This document shows, piece after piece, positions 1 through 8,006 of a stretch of 35,597 nt of DNA. Within the stretch, counting starts at the first letter, position 1. Each line of letters begins with the position of its first letter. The DNA comes from a virus, in IMG/VR virus record IMGVR_UViG_3300029990_000028, positions 1 through 35,597 of that record; one strand, 5' to 3'. Made by a program: the position numbers and the translations under genes. The notes under the pieces were generated by a model. The model did no database searches, was not told the origin of the DNA, and was given only the letters and a program-made list of their open reading frames with translations.

Positions 1-580
1 GGGCGTTGACCACCTCGGCCACCTGATTGCGCGCCATGCCGGTATCACGCGAAGTGCCGATGATCGTTTTCGACATCTGCGCTTCTTCGGGCTTGTTGGC
101 AATGTTCGCCTTGATCGCAATGTCACGAATGATCGCGCCGTAATCCGCGCTCACTTTCGTGGGAATGGCCATCGCTGCCGTGGCGGCCGCCGCCTGGCCA
201 ATGCTACTTTTCATCTGCTGTTTGCCAGCATCGAGCTGCATGTGCCCCTTGGCTTTAAGCTCGGCCTTAGTCGCCGTCTGCCCCATGGCCGCGTAAGCCT
301 TGGTCAGGTTGCGCACTTCCACGCCCTGCTTGCGCAGGCCGTCCAGATTGTTCTCCAGCTTTCGCCGCAGCGCTTCAGCGCCTTTGTCGCCGGCCATGTG
401 CGCTTTGCGCCATTCATCGCGCAAGCGCATGGTTTCGCCGATCGTCTTTTCCAGCACCCGCGCCTTGTTACCTTGTTCCTCCAGCTTCTTGATTTTATTG
501 CTGACGTCCTTGAACGCCGCCCCTACCGTCGAGCTGACGGCCCCGCCAATGACCAGGCCGAGAGCAAGTTTGTTCGCCAT
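1..580 (-). CDS. Tail tape measure protein (N-terminal part, cut by window edge)
   Basis: About 193 residues are visible from an ATG at 578-580; the gene runs off the left end of the window. The N-terminus reads MANKLALGLVIGGAVSSTVG and is followed by a long, charged, probably coiled-coil region (KKLEEQGNKARVLEKTIGE), then an Ala-rich helical stretch. This is typical of P2 gpT-like tape measures, which set tail length, act as scaffold for tube polymerisation and pass into the cell envelope at DNA ejection. Its place directly after the E/E' chaperone pair and behind sheath and tube is the standard P2 order. The start is supported by an AGGG sequence about 7 bases upstream. The family call is confident, but nothing can be said about length or C-terminus. 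Confidence 0.85.
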   Translation of the reverse strand, partial: MANKLALGLVIGGAVSSTVGAAFKDVSNKIKKLEEQGNKARVLEKTIGETMRLRDEWRKAHMAGDKGAEALRRKLENNLDGLRKQGVEVRNLTKAYAAMGQTATKAELKAKGHMQLDAGKQQMKSSIGQAAAATAAMAIPTKVSADYGAIIRDIAIKANIANKPEEAQMSKTIIGTSRDTGMARNQVAEVVNA

Positions 581-616
581 GTGCGCGCCCTATACGTCGG
601 GTAGATCAACAGCAGC

Positions 617-748
617 TCAATCCGTGAGCCACCACACCATCACGTCAAAAGGCATGGCCAGGATCTCGGCAGACGAGAAACCCGTCTCTTTTGCCAAGCG
701 CTTGGCCAGCACCTTAAGCGTGCCCTCGCTACACGTCGTCTTCTTCAA
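617..748 (-). CDS. GpE'/E-extension-like tail chaperone part, probably reached by frameshift
   Basis: A reading frame between the tail chaperone gene and the tape measure ends in ...LAMPFDVMVWWLTD, which resembles the short GpE'-like products of P2-type tails. It lies in the +1 (equivalently -2) frame relative to the upstream chaperone gene and stays open well upstream inside that gene, but contains no ATG there; the only plausible independent start is TTG at 746-748. In P2, lambda and Mu the equivalent product is made by programmed frameshifting, giving a chaperone pair that loads the tape measure. I infer the same here. The -1 frame closes almost at once at a TGA, so a simple -1 slip cannot join the two frames. 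The coordinates cover only the part from the TTG. Confidence 0.55.
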   Translation of the reverse strand: MKKTTCSEGTLKVLAKRLAKETGFSSAEILAMPFDVMVWWLTD

Positions 749-1040
749 CCAGGCGAAAATAGCCCGCCTGAAGGCGCATGTAGTCCTTGTATTTGAGGGC
801 CGTGAGTTCGGCCTCAGTAGCCGTGAGCAGGCTGCAAAACAAGTTCAACTCCACCTTTTCATGGTCACCATTGCCGGCGATTTTGGCGGCCATAACATCC
901 TTTACGCTGGGCGCGCGCATCATCAGCTTATCGGTCACGACCCCATTGAGGTTTGCCTTGTGCTTGAGCGTTACGGTAACGCCGTCGTCGCTCAGGACCA
1001 GCCAGGACGGAAGCGGTGCAGCGAGAGATACGTTGGTCAT
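729..1040 (-). CDS. Tail assembly chaperone (P2 gpE-like)
   Basis: A 103-residue acidic protein (MTNVSLAAPLPSWLVLSDDG ... YFRLVEEDDV) placed between the tail tube gene and the tape measure, exactly where P2-like phages encode gpE. The family binds the tape measure and helps assemble the tube around it, and is not part of the finished tail. The body contains a conserved-looking helical region (VMAAKIAGNGDHEKVELNLFCSLL). The last 40 or so bases overlap an alternative open frame that continues as the E'-like product. The assignment rests on position, size and style rather than on a diagnostic motif. Confidence 0.75.
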   Translation of the reverse strand: MTNVSLAAPLPSWLVLSDDGVTVTLKHKANLNGVVTDKLMMRAPSVKDVMAAKIAGNGDHEKVELNLFCSLLTATEAELTALKYKDYMRLQAGYFRLVEEDDV

Positions 1041-1051
1041 GTCATCAATCC

Positions 1052-1555
1052 TTAAAGGCCCAGGGCCGAACGCTCAGCGGCCAACTGATCAACACCGTTG
1101 ATCACCTGCACCATGTTGGCAAAGTCGATTTCGTACATCACACGCCCGTCGATTTCGAGCTTGTAATAGGTGACCGACATGGCGTGCTTGATTTCGGATT
1201 TATCGCCTGGCTTCCAATCGCCCATATCCACTTCTTTGAGCGAGCCGCGCAGCGTCACAGTTACCGCCTTGACGGTGCCTTTCTGGCCCTTGAACGATGC
1301 ACGAAAAACGGCGTTGCAAGCCGTCTGGTCCGCCAGCCCGAAGAACTTCAGCGACTCTTTGCGCACGCCGTTAGTGGTCCATGCCGCCTCCAGCTTTTCC
1401 AGGCCGGTGGGCAGGTCGACAGGGCCGCTCATACCGCCGCCCCGGTATTCCTCGGATTTGGTCGCCAGCTTGGGCAGCGTCATAGACGGCACATCACCGG
1501 AAAAGCTCACGCCATCAACGAACATGACGCAATTGGTCAACATTTCAGGAATCAT
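1052..1555 (-). CDS. Major tail tube protein (P2 FII-like)
   Basis: 167 residues, close to the roughly 170 of P2 FII. The N-terminus (MIPEMLTNCVMFVDGVSFSG) and the central stretches EEYRGGGMSGPVDLPTGLEK and YYKLEIDGRVMYEIDFANM are hallmarks of the contractile-tail inner tube family. These proteins form stacked hexameric rings that make the DNA channel inside the sheath. The gene follows the sheath gene by 12 bases and precedes the chaperone, the usual P2 order, so the three are almost certainly cotranscribed on the late message. Confidence 0.93.
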   Translation of the reverse strand: MIPEMLTNCVMFVDGVSFSGDVPSMTLPKLATKSEEYRGGGMSGPVDLPTGLEKLEAAWTTNGVRKESLKFFGLADQTACNAVFRASFKGQKGTVKAVTVTLRGSLKEVDMGDWKPGDKSEIKHAMSVTYYKLEIDGRVMYEIDFANMVQVINGVDQLAAERSALGL

Positions 1556-1567
1556 CAGACGGCCCCC

Positions 1568-2743
1568 TTAGGCTGCTTCAAGTACTTCGGTCAGCCACTC
1601 GTTGGTGACCTCGATCAGGAAATTCGGGTTTTCTGCCGGCGGCACGTCGGTGAACCGAATGCGCCAGAAGACTTTGCCCTGCTCGATTTGGCTGGCCGTG
1701 TTCATCTCGGTGTCTGCATAGACTTCGAAGTTGATCACCGCGCCGGCGTTCTTCTGATCGCGCATGAAGGATTGGAGCCCTTCAGTCACGTCAGACACAT
1801 AGGTTTTCGTGATCGAGCGGTCTACCGCCCACTTGTGGCCGGCCTGGATCGCATCCATGAGGATGTCGCAGGTACGCACACGGGTGACGAACGACCACTT
1901 GGCATCAGCCGAACAAGTGCGGTTACCCCACAGGCGGTAGCCGCCGTCGCGAATGATCGTGGTGATGTTCGCGTTATTGAGCAGGTTGGCCCGGCACGTT
2001 GCGTCGCCGTCCAAGTACTCCACCGGCCGGGTGGTACCGGTGATGCCTACGAACTCTTTGTTCGATGGCGACGCCCAGTAGCCGTACTCGGCATCGGTCC
2101 AGGCAAACAAGCCCGCCACCCAGGCCGAGGCTGGGGCATCCACGGTCGCGCTATCGACAGTGCTCCAGAACTGCACACCCGGATCCACCAGATAGATGCG
2201 CTTACTGCCGAAGTTCAGCGCGTAGGCCATGGCGGCCTCGTCGGTGGTGTTCGGGCCATCAACAATGGCCATCGCACGCAGCTTGCCGGCCAGGGCGTCC
2301 ATGGCGGTGGCCACCGCCTGCGTGGCCGAGTGCCCCGGGGCGATCAACAGCTTGGGCTGAGCGTTGTGTCGGCTCTTGCCGTCCAGTAGCGCCTGAAGGC
2401 CCGTGCGCTGCCCATCCGCCAGAACGCCACCAATGATGGCGGACGTTTGCAGTGCGGCGTCAGCGAGCTTAGGAACACCAATGGCGACGATTACAGCCTT
2501 GGCCCGCACATAGATCGCCTGGCAAGCGCGGGTAATCGCCGAGTCAGCCCCGAACGCTGCAATGGCTTCACGCTCAGACGTGATCAGCTTCAGCTCGCCC
2601 GCCTTGGCATTACCGCCACCAAGAATGCCCGGGGTGAAGGTGTCGCACAGGCCGATGATCGAGGACGACGGCAGCGAAATATTGCGCGCGCCGGTGTCGA
2701 TCAGCGAGGTGGTGATGCCGTGAAAGAAACTCATAAGGCTCAA
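1568..2743 (-). CDS. Contractile tail sheath protein (P2 FI-like)
   Basis: 391 residues, the normal size of P2 FI (about 396). It starts MSLMSFFHGITTSLIDTGAR and contains family stretches such as PSSSIIGLCDTFTPG near the N-terminus, PKLLIAPGHSATQAV in the middle, the CSADAKWSFVTRVRTCDIL region, and FWRIRFTDVPPAENPNFLIE near the end. Sheath subunits wrap the tube and contract to drive it through the envelope. The gene is preceded on its own strand by two terminator-like hairpins, so its expression may be separately tuned within the late operon. Confidence 0.95.
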   Translation of the reverse strand: MSLMSFFHGITTSLIDTGARNISLPSSSIIGLCDTFTPGILGGGNAKAGELKLITSEREAIAAFGADSAITRACQAIYVRAKAVIVAIGVPKLADAALQTSAIIGGVLADGQRTGLQALLDGKSRHNAQPKLLIAPGHSATQAVATAMDALAGKLRAMAIVDGPNTTDEAAMAYALNFGSKRIYLVDPGVQFWSTVDSATVDAPASAWVAGLFAWTDAEYGYWASPSNKEFVGITGTTRPVEYLDGDATCRANLLNNANITTIIRDGGYRLWGNRTCSADAKWSFVTRVRTCDILMDAIQAGHKWAVDRSITKTYVSDVTEGLQSFMRDQKNAGAVINFEVYADTEMNTASQIEQGKVFWRIRFTDVPPAENPNFLIEVTNEWLTEVLEAA

Positions 2744-2751
2744 TCTCCAGA

Positions 2752-2778
2752 AACGAAAAAGCCCCGCAAGAGCGAGGC
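2752..2778 (-). terminator. Terminator-like hairpin upstream of the sheath gene
   Basis: On the minus strand GCCTCGC-TCTT-GCGGGGC forms a 7-bp stem with one G-T wobble and a 4-base loop. It is followed by TTTTTCGTTTC, the layout of a Rho-independent terminator. It lies 9 bases before the sheath start, downstream of a stronger hairpin. Confidence 0.55.
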
Positions 2779-2792
2779 CGTAGGTTGTTCGT

Positions 2793-2804
2793 GTTACGCG
2801 TAAC
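2793..2804. repeat. 12-bp palindrome GTTACGCGTAAC
   Basis: A perfect 12-base palindrome lies between two terminators. The same 12 bases recur at 15089-15100 in the small terminase gene, and a one-mismatch form GTTACGTGTAAC occurs at 7468-7479 in the spike gene. Related GTTACGGTAAC sites occur near 970 and 6303. The role is unknown. Confidence 0.4.
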
Positions 2805-2806
2805 GG

Positions 2807-2837
2807 AAAAGAAAACGCCCCGTCAGTGCGGGGCGTT
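2807..2837 (-). terminator. Rho-independent terminator after fibre assembly gene
   Basis: On the minus strand the stem CGCCCCG/CGGGGCG (2816-2822 with 2829-2835, extended by two A-T pairs) has a 6-base loop. TTTTCTTTT follows. The hairpin overlaps the stop codon of the tail fibre assembly gene at 2836-2838. Confidence 0.75.
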
Positions 2838-3366
2838 ACTCGGTGCTGCCTGCAAGCCAGTCCGGGGCCGGCGGACGATTGGCGACGGCCGGAAACAAAT
2901 CAGCTTCCGGCCAGTCGCGCAGATCCAAGCGATAGCGCTGCAACTGCTGATACTGCTCAGCACTCAAGGTTGTAGGCCGATCAGCCTCAAGCTCGTCGCG
3001 GTGGCGCGTTACCAAGCTATCAGTGGCCGACAACTGACGGTCGCGCCAAGCGCGTTCCTGCTGCTGCGCGTCCTCGGGCGTCACCTCGGGCTTGATCCAT
3101 GCCGGACGGCCCTGGTCATCACTGCCACGACGCATACCCGGAGGTGGTGCTGTCTGGCCGAATGCCTGCCAATCTTCAGCCGTTACTTCGACGGCATCCT
3201 CAGGCCAGGTGCCCGCAGCGTCATAGGAGGAGCGCTCGGACAAAAAGAGAAATCCGCAATCACGGGCGCTGTAGTAAATCACCTCAGGTGTTGGGGGCTC
3301 CGGGGTCTCATAAAACACCTCAAGCGGTTCGGTCACTGGCGTTTCTGCTTGGTTGTCCATGTTCAA
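2836..3366 (-). CDS. Tail fibre assembly protein
   Basis: 176 residues, Pro-, Glu- and Asp-rich, with the conserved late section AWRDRQLSATDSLVTRHRDE followed by LSAEQYQQLQRYRLDLRDWP. These are characteristic of the Caudovirales tail fibre assembly (Tfa) family. These chaperones fold and trimerise the adjacent fibre and can remain bound at its tip. The gene overlaps the end of the fibre gene by 4 bases (ATGA), implying coupled translation with its client. A strong terminator sits on its stop codon. Confidence 0.9.
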   Translation of the reverse strand: MNMDNQAETPVTEPLEVFYETPEPPTPEVIYYSARDCGFLFLSERSSYDAAGTWPEDAVEVTAEDWQAFGQTAPPPGMRRGSDDQGRPAWIKPEVTPEDAQQQERAWRDRQLSATDSLVTRHRDELEADRPTTLSAEQYQQLQRYRLDLRDWPEADLFPAVANRPPAPDWLAGSTE

Positions 3367-5318
3367 TTTCCGATAGCTAAGATCAGCGGTTTGACAAGTG
3401 ATTGATTACCCGTGCCAAACCATTGCGGGAAAACTTTAACGCCTAGTCTGTCCCAAGTGACCATCTGAAACATCTGGTCAGATAGGGTGTTGTCAGTCGT
3501 AGAGCGCGTAAAGACACCGGCAAAAAGGCATTGATTAGGGAATGGCACAGGGTGACTGATTGCCGGATAGGCGACAGTTTCAGCACCGCTGATTGGCCCC
3601 TCGTACCACTGAAGGTAAAGCGGCGTTCCGTCCTTAGTTGGAATCAGAACGCGGCCATTTGGCTGCATAGCAACGGTAGCCAGCACGTCAGTGATATTGC
3701 CTTCATGAAACAGCCTCTTATCACCCCACATCAAATCGCCCGCAGCAGACATTTTTAAATATCGAGCAACCCGATTTGACCAGTTAAAAAGAATGCCAGG
3801 CGCATAGAGAAGGCTCGACTGAGCAGCCGCGACCTCATTAACTTCCCTGATTTCGATTGCCCCGCCAGGTCCGTCTGCAGCGTCGGCCCCGCCGGCGGCC
3901 AAATTCCCCGCCAATATCGGCCGCTGACGACTGACCGATCCAATCCGCAGGGAAGTTGCGATATCTGCTTTCAGGTTAAGCGAGGCCGTGACAGTCGTTG
4001 CGTAGGCATTAACCGCCAAGTATGTAAACGCAGTGGTAGCGAGCTGCGTGGTACTGGTGCCAACGCTGGCAGTTGGGGCAGTCGGATTTCCCGCAAAAGA
4101 AGGCGACGCCAAGTTGGCCTTGAGCGCTGGGTTGAAGTTCCCCGCGTGGTACATCACGTTACTGGCATACAGCAGGTCGCCCTGATACGACATTGCCAAA
4201 TCACGGGCCTTATTCCCTTGCCAGTGGAACAGTATCCGTGGGGCATACTCAAAATCTTGTTTCGAGGTGCTGACTTCCTGGGCCTCGCGAATCTGCAATG
4301 CCCCGCCGTTTCCAGTGCCGTCAATCCCTCCCGGCAGCGGCGCCGCCAATGCTGGCAACTGCTGACTTACCACGTCGACGCGAAGCCCGTTAGTAATGCC
4401 ATGCCCGGCCAGCGTGGTGGGGTTCGTGCCAGCAATAACGCGGCCGTACTTATCGACGGTCAAAACCGAATAGGCACCTGCGCTGATACCGGTTTTGCCC
4501 GCGACCATTTCGAAGGCCAGCGCGGTGGTCCCCAAGACAATCGGTGCATCCGTCACCAGTTGCCAAACGCTATCGCCATTGGCCGTGCCCTTCTCAACGC
4601 TGACAAATAGCCCCGGCGTTACCTCCACGCTGGCATCTGCATCCTGGGCACGCTTCCAGGCACCGCCAGCGGGTACAACGTAGATACCATTATCCTTGGC
4701 CTGAGTCTGGTCCTTCACCAGCACCCGAGAGTCCACGGGCAACAAAACGCCGTCGACGGTCTGGATTCCGCTCAAGACAATATTGGCCGTGGTGGCCACC
4801 AATACCGAGCTCTTAAAATCCAGCTTGGCCAAGACCTCAACAATTTGCAGATCCACGTACTCGCGCGTTGCCAGCACCACCGCAGGGTCAATCTTAAGGA
4901 CGACACTCGCGGTATTCGCGACAATGAAATTCATGCGGATGATTTGGGTCTTGCCGGTACCCTGGACCAGCAACGGCTTGAAGCTCGGCGCACAGTTAGC
5001 TACCGCTACCATGTCGCCGTCAGCGTCATACAGCGCGATTTCTCGGATCCACTTGCCGCCCACGTCGGCCGGGATCACCTGCTCAGTGATGATGATGTTC
5101 GGGTTTGCCGGGTCGGTACGCACCTGATTGACCGGCGCCCGGCGCCATTCGTTAATCAGCCGCGTTTGGGTACGACTGGGGATTGGGTCAGTGAGATTTG
5201 CGTCCCCCACACCCATTTGCGAAAAGGTCCAGGGTTGGCCAAGGGCCGTAGCGTTTGCCTGTTTCGCCTCCCCCACTGCCGTAAGGATGGCGAAGAACTG
5301 ACTGTTCTGATCAATCAT
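3363..5318 (-). CDS. Tail fibre protein (P2 gpH-like, receptor binding)
   Basis: 651 residues. Roughly the first 150 (MIDQNSQFFAILTAVGEAKQ ... REIALYDADGDMVAVANCAP) form the P2 gpH-type N-terminal domain that docks on the baseplate. The middle carries collagen-free, Ala/Thr-rich shaft and a directly duplicated module of about 85 residues: one copy ends DLLYASNVMYHAGNF, the second DLMWGDKRLFHEGNI. The C-terminus (ISHPVPFPNQCLFAGVFTRS ... LILAIGN) is the probable receptor-binding tip. It overlaps gpI by 4 bases upstream and the assembly chaperone by 4 bases downstream. The duplication suggests recombination-driven host-range evolution. Confidence 0.9.
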   Translation of the reverse strand: MIDQNSQFFAILTAVGEAKQANATALGQPWTFSQMGVGDANLTDPIPSRTQTRLINEWRRAPVNQVRTDPANPNIIITEQVIPADVGGKWIREIALYDADGDMVAVANCAPSFKPLLVQGTGKTQIIRMNFIVANTASVVLKIDPAVVLATREYVDLQIVEVLAKLDFKSSVLVATTANIVLSGIQTVDGVLLPVDSRVLVKDQTQAKDNGIYVVPAGGAWKRAQDADASVEVTPGLFVSVEKGTANGDSVWQLVTDAPIVLGTTALAFEMVAGKTGISAGAYSVLTVDKYGRVIAGTNPTTLAGHGITNGLRVDVVSQQLPALAAPLPGGIDGTGNGGALQIREAQEVSTSKQDFEYAPRILFHWQGNKARDLAMSYQGDLLYASNVMYHAGNFNPALKANLASPSFAGNPTAPTASVGTSTTQLATTAFTYLAVNAYATTVTASLNLKADIATSLRIGSVSRQRPILAGNLAAGGADAADGPGGAIEIREVNEVAAAQSSLLYAPGILFNWSNRVARYLKMSAAGDLMWGDKRLFHEGNITDVLATVAMQPNGRVLIPTKDGTPLYLQWYEGPISGAETVAYPAISHPVPFPNQCLFAGVFTRSTTDNTLSDQMFQMVTWDRLGVKVFPQWFGTGNQSLVKPLILAIGN

Positions 5319-5920
5319 GGGTACACGTCCAGGGTGTCAATTTCATCAATACACATGACCGGGCCATAGGTGCCGGTCACCTCGATGTCGCGGGGGGTTG
5401 GCGGGTAAACGTCGATCACTTCACCCTCACTTACACAGGCGCCAATGCAGATGTGCCCGGTGGTTTCCAGGCTGATAGCCAGGCCGGTCATATGCCGACT
5501 GACAGGCTTGGCGTCATCTATGAGCCGGGTCAGCTCTTCGTACATTTCCTCGGTAATGCCGGTGTCCAGAACGCCGACCTTCAGCGCGAACGTGCCCGGC
5601 ACGCCCTCGGGTACCGTCTGCCACCACTCCATGACCTCGATCAGGTAGCCCAGCGGCTCGACCACGCGGCGCAACGCGCCAATCGTGCCTTTGTGCTTGT
5701 GGATGTAATACGAGGCCTTGATGGCGGCCCGTTTGGTCGCCTCGCTCCACCGGTAATCCCAGCGGTCGACCGACCAGGCCCAAGCCAGATGCAGCAGCAA
5801 ATGGGCCGGACAGGTATCGGCGTTGTAGAGCGTGCGTAACGGAACAATGGTTTTCTCGTAGAGCGCTGCCTCCATGGCCCGCTCTAGCTGTGTGCTATTG
5901 CTGGGCAGTAGGCTTTTCAT
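5315..5920 (-). CDS. Baseplate protein I (P2 gpI family)
   Basis: 201 residues. The first 140 contain the family signature: MKSLLPSNSTQLERAMEAAL, then HLAWAWSVDRWDYRWSEATK and KHKGTIGALRRVVEPLGY. P2 gpI is a baseplate wedge component that connects the baseplate to the fibres. The C-terminal 60 residues (from about GLAISLETTGHICIGA on) extend beyond the core and end in acidic repeats (IDEIDTLDVYP). They overlap the fibre start and may form the fibre docking site; that role is inference. Confidence 0.92.
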   Translation of the reverse strand: MKSLLPSNSTQLERAMEAALYEKTIVPLRTLYNADTCPAHLLLHLAWAWSVDRWDYRWSEATKRAAIKASYYIHKHKGTIGALRRVVEPLGYLIEVMEWWQTVPEGVPGTFALKVGVLDTGITEEMYEELTRLIDDAKPVSRHMTGLAISLETTGHICIGACVSEGEVIDVYPPTPRDIEVTGTYGPVMCIDEIDTLDVYP

Positions 5921-6797
5921 CCGCCAACCTCACGCTGTAACCAGTGCAGTACGCGGCCTGGGCTTTAGTAGGGGCCAGGTCGACCCATCCGGGCAGCTCG
6001 ACACGAGAAACGCCGGCAACATGCACCTGGGCGTCCACAGCAGAGCGCGCCACCTCAACGCCAAGGCGCTTACGGGGGTTGATCCATTTCGACAGCCGGG
6101 TTTGGGCTTCGGCCAAGGCGGCGTCACCTTCAGGCCCGGCGCTGTTCATGTGCAGGATGGCGTCAATTCGGTACTTCAGAATTTGGGCACCCTGGACCTT
6201 TACCCGGTCACCCAATGGCCGCACGTCCTCATCATTCAAAGCAGTAGCCACCGTGGCCAACAGTTCCGGCGTGGGCGTACCATCCCCCTCGGTACTCAGC
6301 ACCGTTACGGTAACGCTTGCCGGCGACGAACTTTCCGCCGTGGCATCCCGCACGAGGCCGGATGCGTTACGTGCGTGCAGGATGTAGCTGTTACGCGGAC
6401 CGGCCGTGGTCAACCCCTCATAGGCCAACTGGATGCGCTCGCGATAAGGATCATCATCCTCAAGGACTTCGGCCATCGGCGGAACCGCCAGCAGATCCTC
6501 AGGCTGAATAACCAGGCGTGGAAGGTTGACGTTTGCGCCCAACTGATCGAGGTCGCCCTTGATGGCGTGAGCCAACAGCAGCGCCTTGCAGGCATCGTTA
6601 ACCCGGGCGCGGTTACCAACCTTGTTATAAGCTCCGACCTCCAGCACTTTGGTAACAGGATCGCTTTCGAGCGCGGCGTTCCAGTTGTCGCCCATATACT
6701 CGCGAAACGCTGACAGTCCTTCGTCGTAGACCTCTTCAAAGTCCAGCGGCTCAAGCACCTCCGGCGCCGGCAAGGCGGACAAATCCACGATGCTCAT
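5895..6797 (-). CDS. Baseplate wedge protein J (P2 gpJ family)
   Basis: 300 residues, matching P2 gpJ (302). It starts MSIVDLSALPAPEVLEPLDF and includes the typical RYRIQLAYEGL-like segment (DPYRERIQLAYEGLTTAGPR) and SSPASVTVTVLSTEGDGTPT, which are conserved in baseplate J-like wedge proteins of contractile tails and related injection machines. It overlaps gpW upstream by 4 bases and gpI downstream by 26 bases, the usual tight W-J-I block. It forms the wedges around the central hub. Confidence 0.95.
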   Translation of the reverse strand: MSIVDLSALPAPEVLEPLDFEEVYDEGLSAFREYMGDNWNAALESDPVTKVLEVGAYNKVGNRARVNDACKALLLAHAIKGDLDQLGANVNLPRLVIQPEDLLAVPPMAEVLEDDDPYRERIQLAYEGLTTAGPRNSYILHARNASGLVRDATAESSSPASVTVTVLSTEGDGTPTPELLATVATALNDEDVRPLGDRVKVQGAQILKYRIDAILHMNSAGPEGDAALAEAQTRLSKWINPRKRLGVEVARSAVDAQVHVAGVSRVELPGWVDLAPTKAQAAYCTGYSVRLADEKPTAQQ

Positions 6798-7120
6798 ACG
6801 CTTACCTCCAAGACAAAGCTGTCGCCCAGGTACTCGCCGGCAACGAGCATGTTTATTTTCCCATCCAGCAGTGACAGCGCCGTCACGCGCTCAAGTTTCA
6901 GGCGCGGCTCATGAAGGCCAAGGGCGCGGGCTGCTTCGGCCTGAACCGCGCTTTTCCAACCAGCATTGATTGGCAAGTCAACGAACAGGCGTAGCTTGCT
7001 GCCGTACTCGGGCCTCTGCCGACGACTGCCCAGGGGCGTACTCAAGATATCGGCGATGGACTGTCGCAAATGCTCGATGCCGGATATGGGCTGCCCGGTG
7101 TGGCGATCCATTCCGATCAT
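6794..7120 (-). CDS. Baseplate wedge protein W (gp25-like)
   Basis: 108 residues with the gp25/W family pattern: GMDRHTGQPISGIEHLRQSI near the start, then LSTPLGSRRQRPEYGSKL, where the R-P-E-Y-G motif is the conserved core. T4 gp25 and P2 gpW belong to this family and help join the baseplate to the sheath, initiating sheath polymerisation. It overlaps the J gene by 4 bases. Confidence 0.95.
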   Translation of the reverse strand: MIGMDRHTGQPISGIEHLRQSIADILSTPLGSRRQRPEYGSKLRLFVDLPINAGWKSAVQAEAARALGLHEPRLKLERVTALSLLDGKINMLVAGEYLGDSFVLEVSV

Positions 7121-7125
7121 CTGGC

Positions 7126-7347
7126 TTAGCCCTCCTGGGCGGCGTATTCGCTATTAGCCTTCAGGAAGTCCACAGCCTCTTTATCGGACTCCGGCACCAC
7201 CACCAGGTGCTTGGCCACCGGGTAAGTACGATCGGTGTCAGGCACAACCAGCGTGCGCGACGTGTAGACCAGATCGCGGAACGTCAGCGACGCTTGCGCG
7301 GCCGGGGCCTGTTCTTCGGTTGCGGGCGTCTCGATGGTCTTGGCCAT
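7126..7347 (-). CDS. Small unknown protein between spike and W
   Basis: 73 residues from ATG 7345-7347, chosen because GGAG lies 5 bases upstream; an ATG 15 bases further upstream lacks a ribosome site. The N-terminus is Ala/Glu/Pro-rich and probably disordered (MAKTIETPATEEQAPAAQAS). The rest (SLTFRDLVYTSRTLVVPDTD ... AVDFLKANSEYAAQEG) looks folded. I do not recognise the family. Its place inside the baseplate gene block suggests a minor structural or assembly role. Confidence 0.6.
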   Translation of the reverse strand: MAKTIETPATEEQAPAAQASLTFRDLVYTSRTLVVPDTDRTYPVAKHLVVVPESDKEAVDFLKANSEYAAQEG

Positions 7348-7363
7348 GATTTCTCCGGGCATG

Positions 7364-7386
7364 AAAAAGCCCGCACGCGGCGGGCT
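7364..7386 (-). terminator. Terminator-like hairpin after spike gene
   Basis: On the minus strand AGCCCGC-(5-base loop)-GCGGGCT is followed by TTTTT-CAT. It lies directly downstream of the spike gene and upstream of the 73-residue gene, inside the late operon. Confidence 0.7.
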
Positions 7387-7400
7387 GTAGGTGAATTGGG

Positions 7401-8006
7401 TTAGTGCTTGTGGTGGTTGTCGCTGTTACCGGCCGCCAGGATGTCAGCCGCGCCGGTGATGCTTTGCGTTACGTGTAACGGGCCGTCGATCTCTACCGCA
7501 CCGATCAACGCTATCTGAGGCGATTTAATCGCCGCCCAACCGGGCGACAGGTCGAACTCGGTACCGCCCACCGTGGCATTCACCGCGTTATCCGTAACGG
7601 TGACAACTGTGCTGCCCACTTTGATGGTGACCGTGCCGGTTGGCAGCGTAATGGTGTAGGTCTTGGCCTCCCAGTCGTAAACCAGGGAGCCGCCATCATC
7701 AAAACGCCAGACTTCGACATGATCGCGGTTATCCGGCGGGCCGCCGGCATTGCCGTACAACCCCGGGATAAACGTGCCCATGCCCGCCTGGCCGCTGGGA
7801 TTGAACAACACCCCCTGCTCGCCCAGGCTGGGCGCGCGCCAGTGCCGCGCCTTACCGGCCGCAAGGCTATGCCAACGCACCCAAGCACTAGTCCATTCAC
7901 CATTACTGACACGCACAGCCGGCGCCGCCAGATCAACACCGACCACCACACAAGGCATCAGCATGGCGGCAATCATGCGGTCATGTTCCGCCTCGGCGTA
8001 ACTCAC
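7401..8006 (-). CDS. Baseplate spike protein V (P2 gpV-like)
   Basis: 201 residues, near P2 gpV (211). An N-terminal OB-fold region (PCVVVGVDLAAPAVRVSNGE ... GEQGVLFNPSGQAGMGTFIP) is followed by a beta-helical needle with short repeating strands (YTITLPTGTVTIKVGSTVVT). The C-terminus NSDNHHKH is histidine-rich, matching the P2 gpV tip where an HxH motif coordinates a metal ion at the apex of the membrane-piercing spike. It overlaps the upstream gene by 4 bases. It is the central puncturing device under the baseplate hub. Confidence 0.92.
   Translation of the reverse strand: MSYAEAEHDRMIAAMLMPCVVVGVDLAAPAVRVSNGEWTSAWVRWHSLAAGKARHWRAPSLGEQGVLFNPSGQAGMGTFIPGLYGNAGGPPDNRDHVEVWRFDDGGSLVYDWEAKTYTITLPTGTVTIKVGSTVVTVTDNAVNATVGGTEFDLSPGWAAIKSPQIALIGAVEIDGPLHVTQSITGAADILAAGNSDNHHKH

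Noticed and set aside
1016-2389. 457-residue open frame on the plus strand
   Set aside because: It lies antisense to the unmistakable sheath and tube genes, is rich in His/Arg/Gly, and has no family pattern; a shadow of GC-rich codon use.
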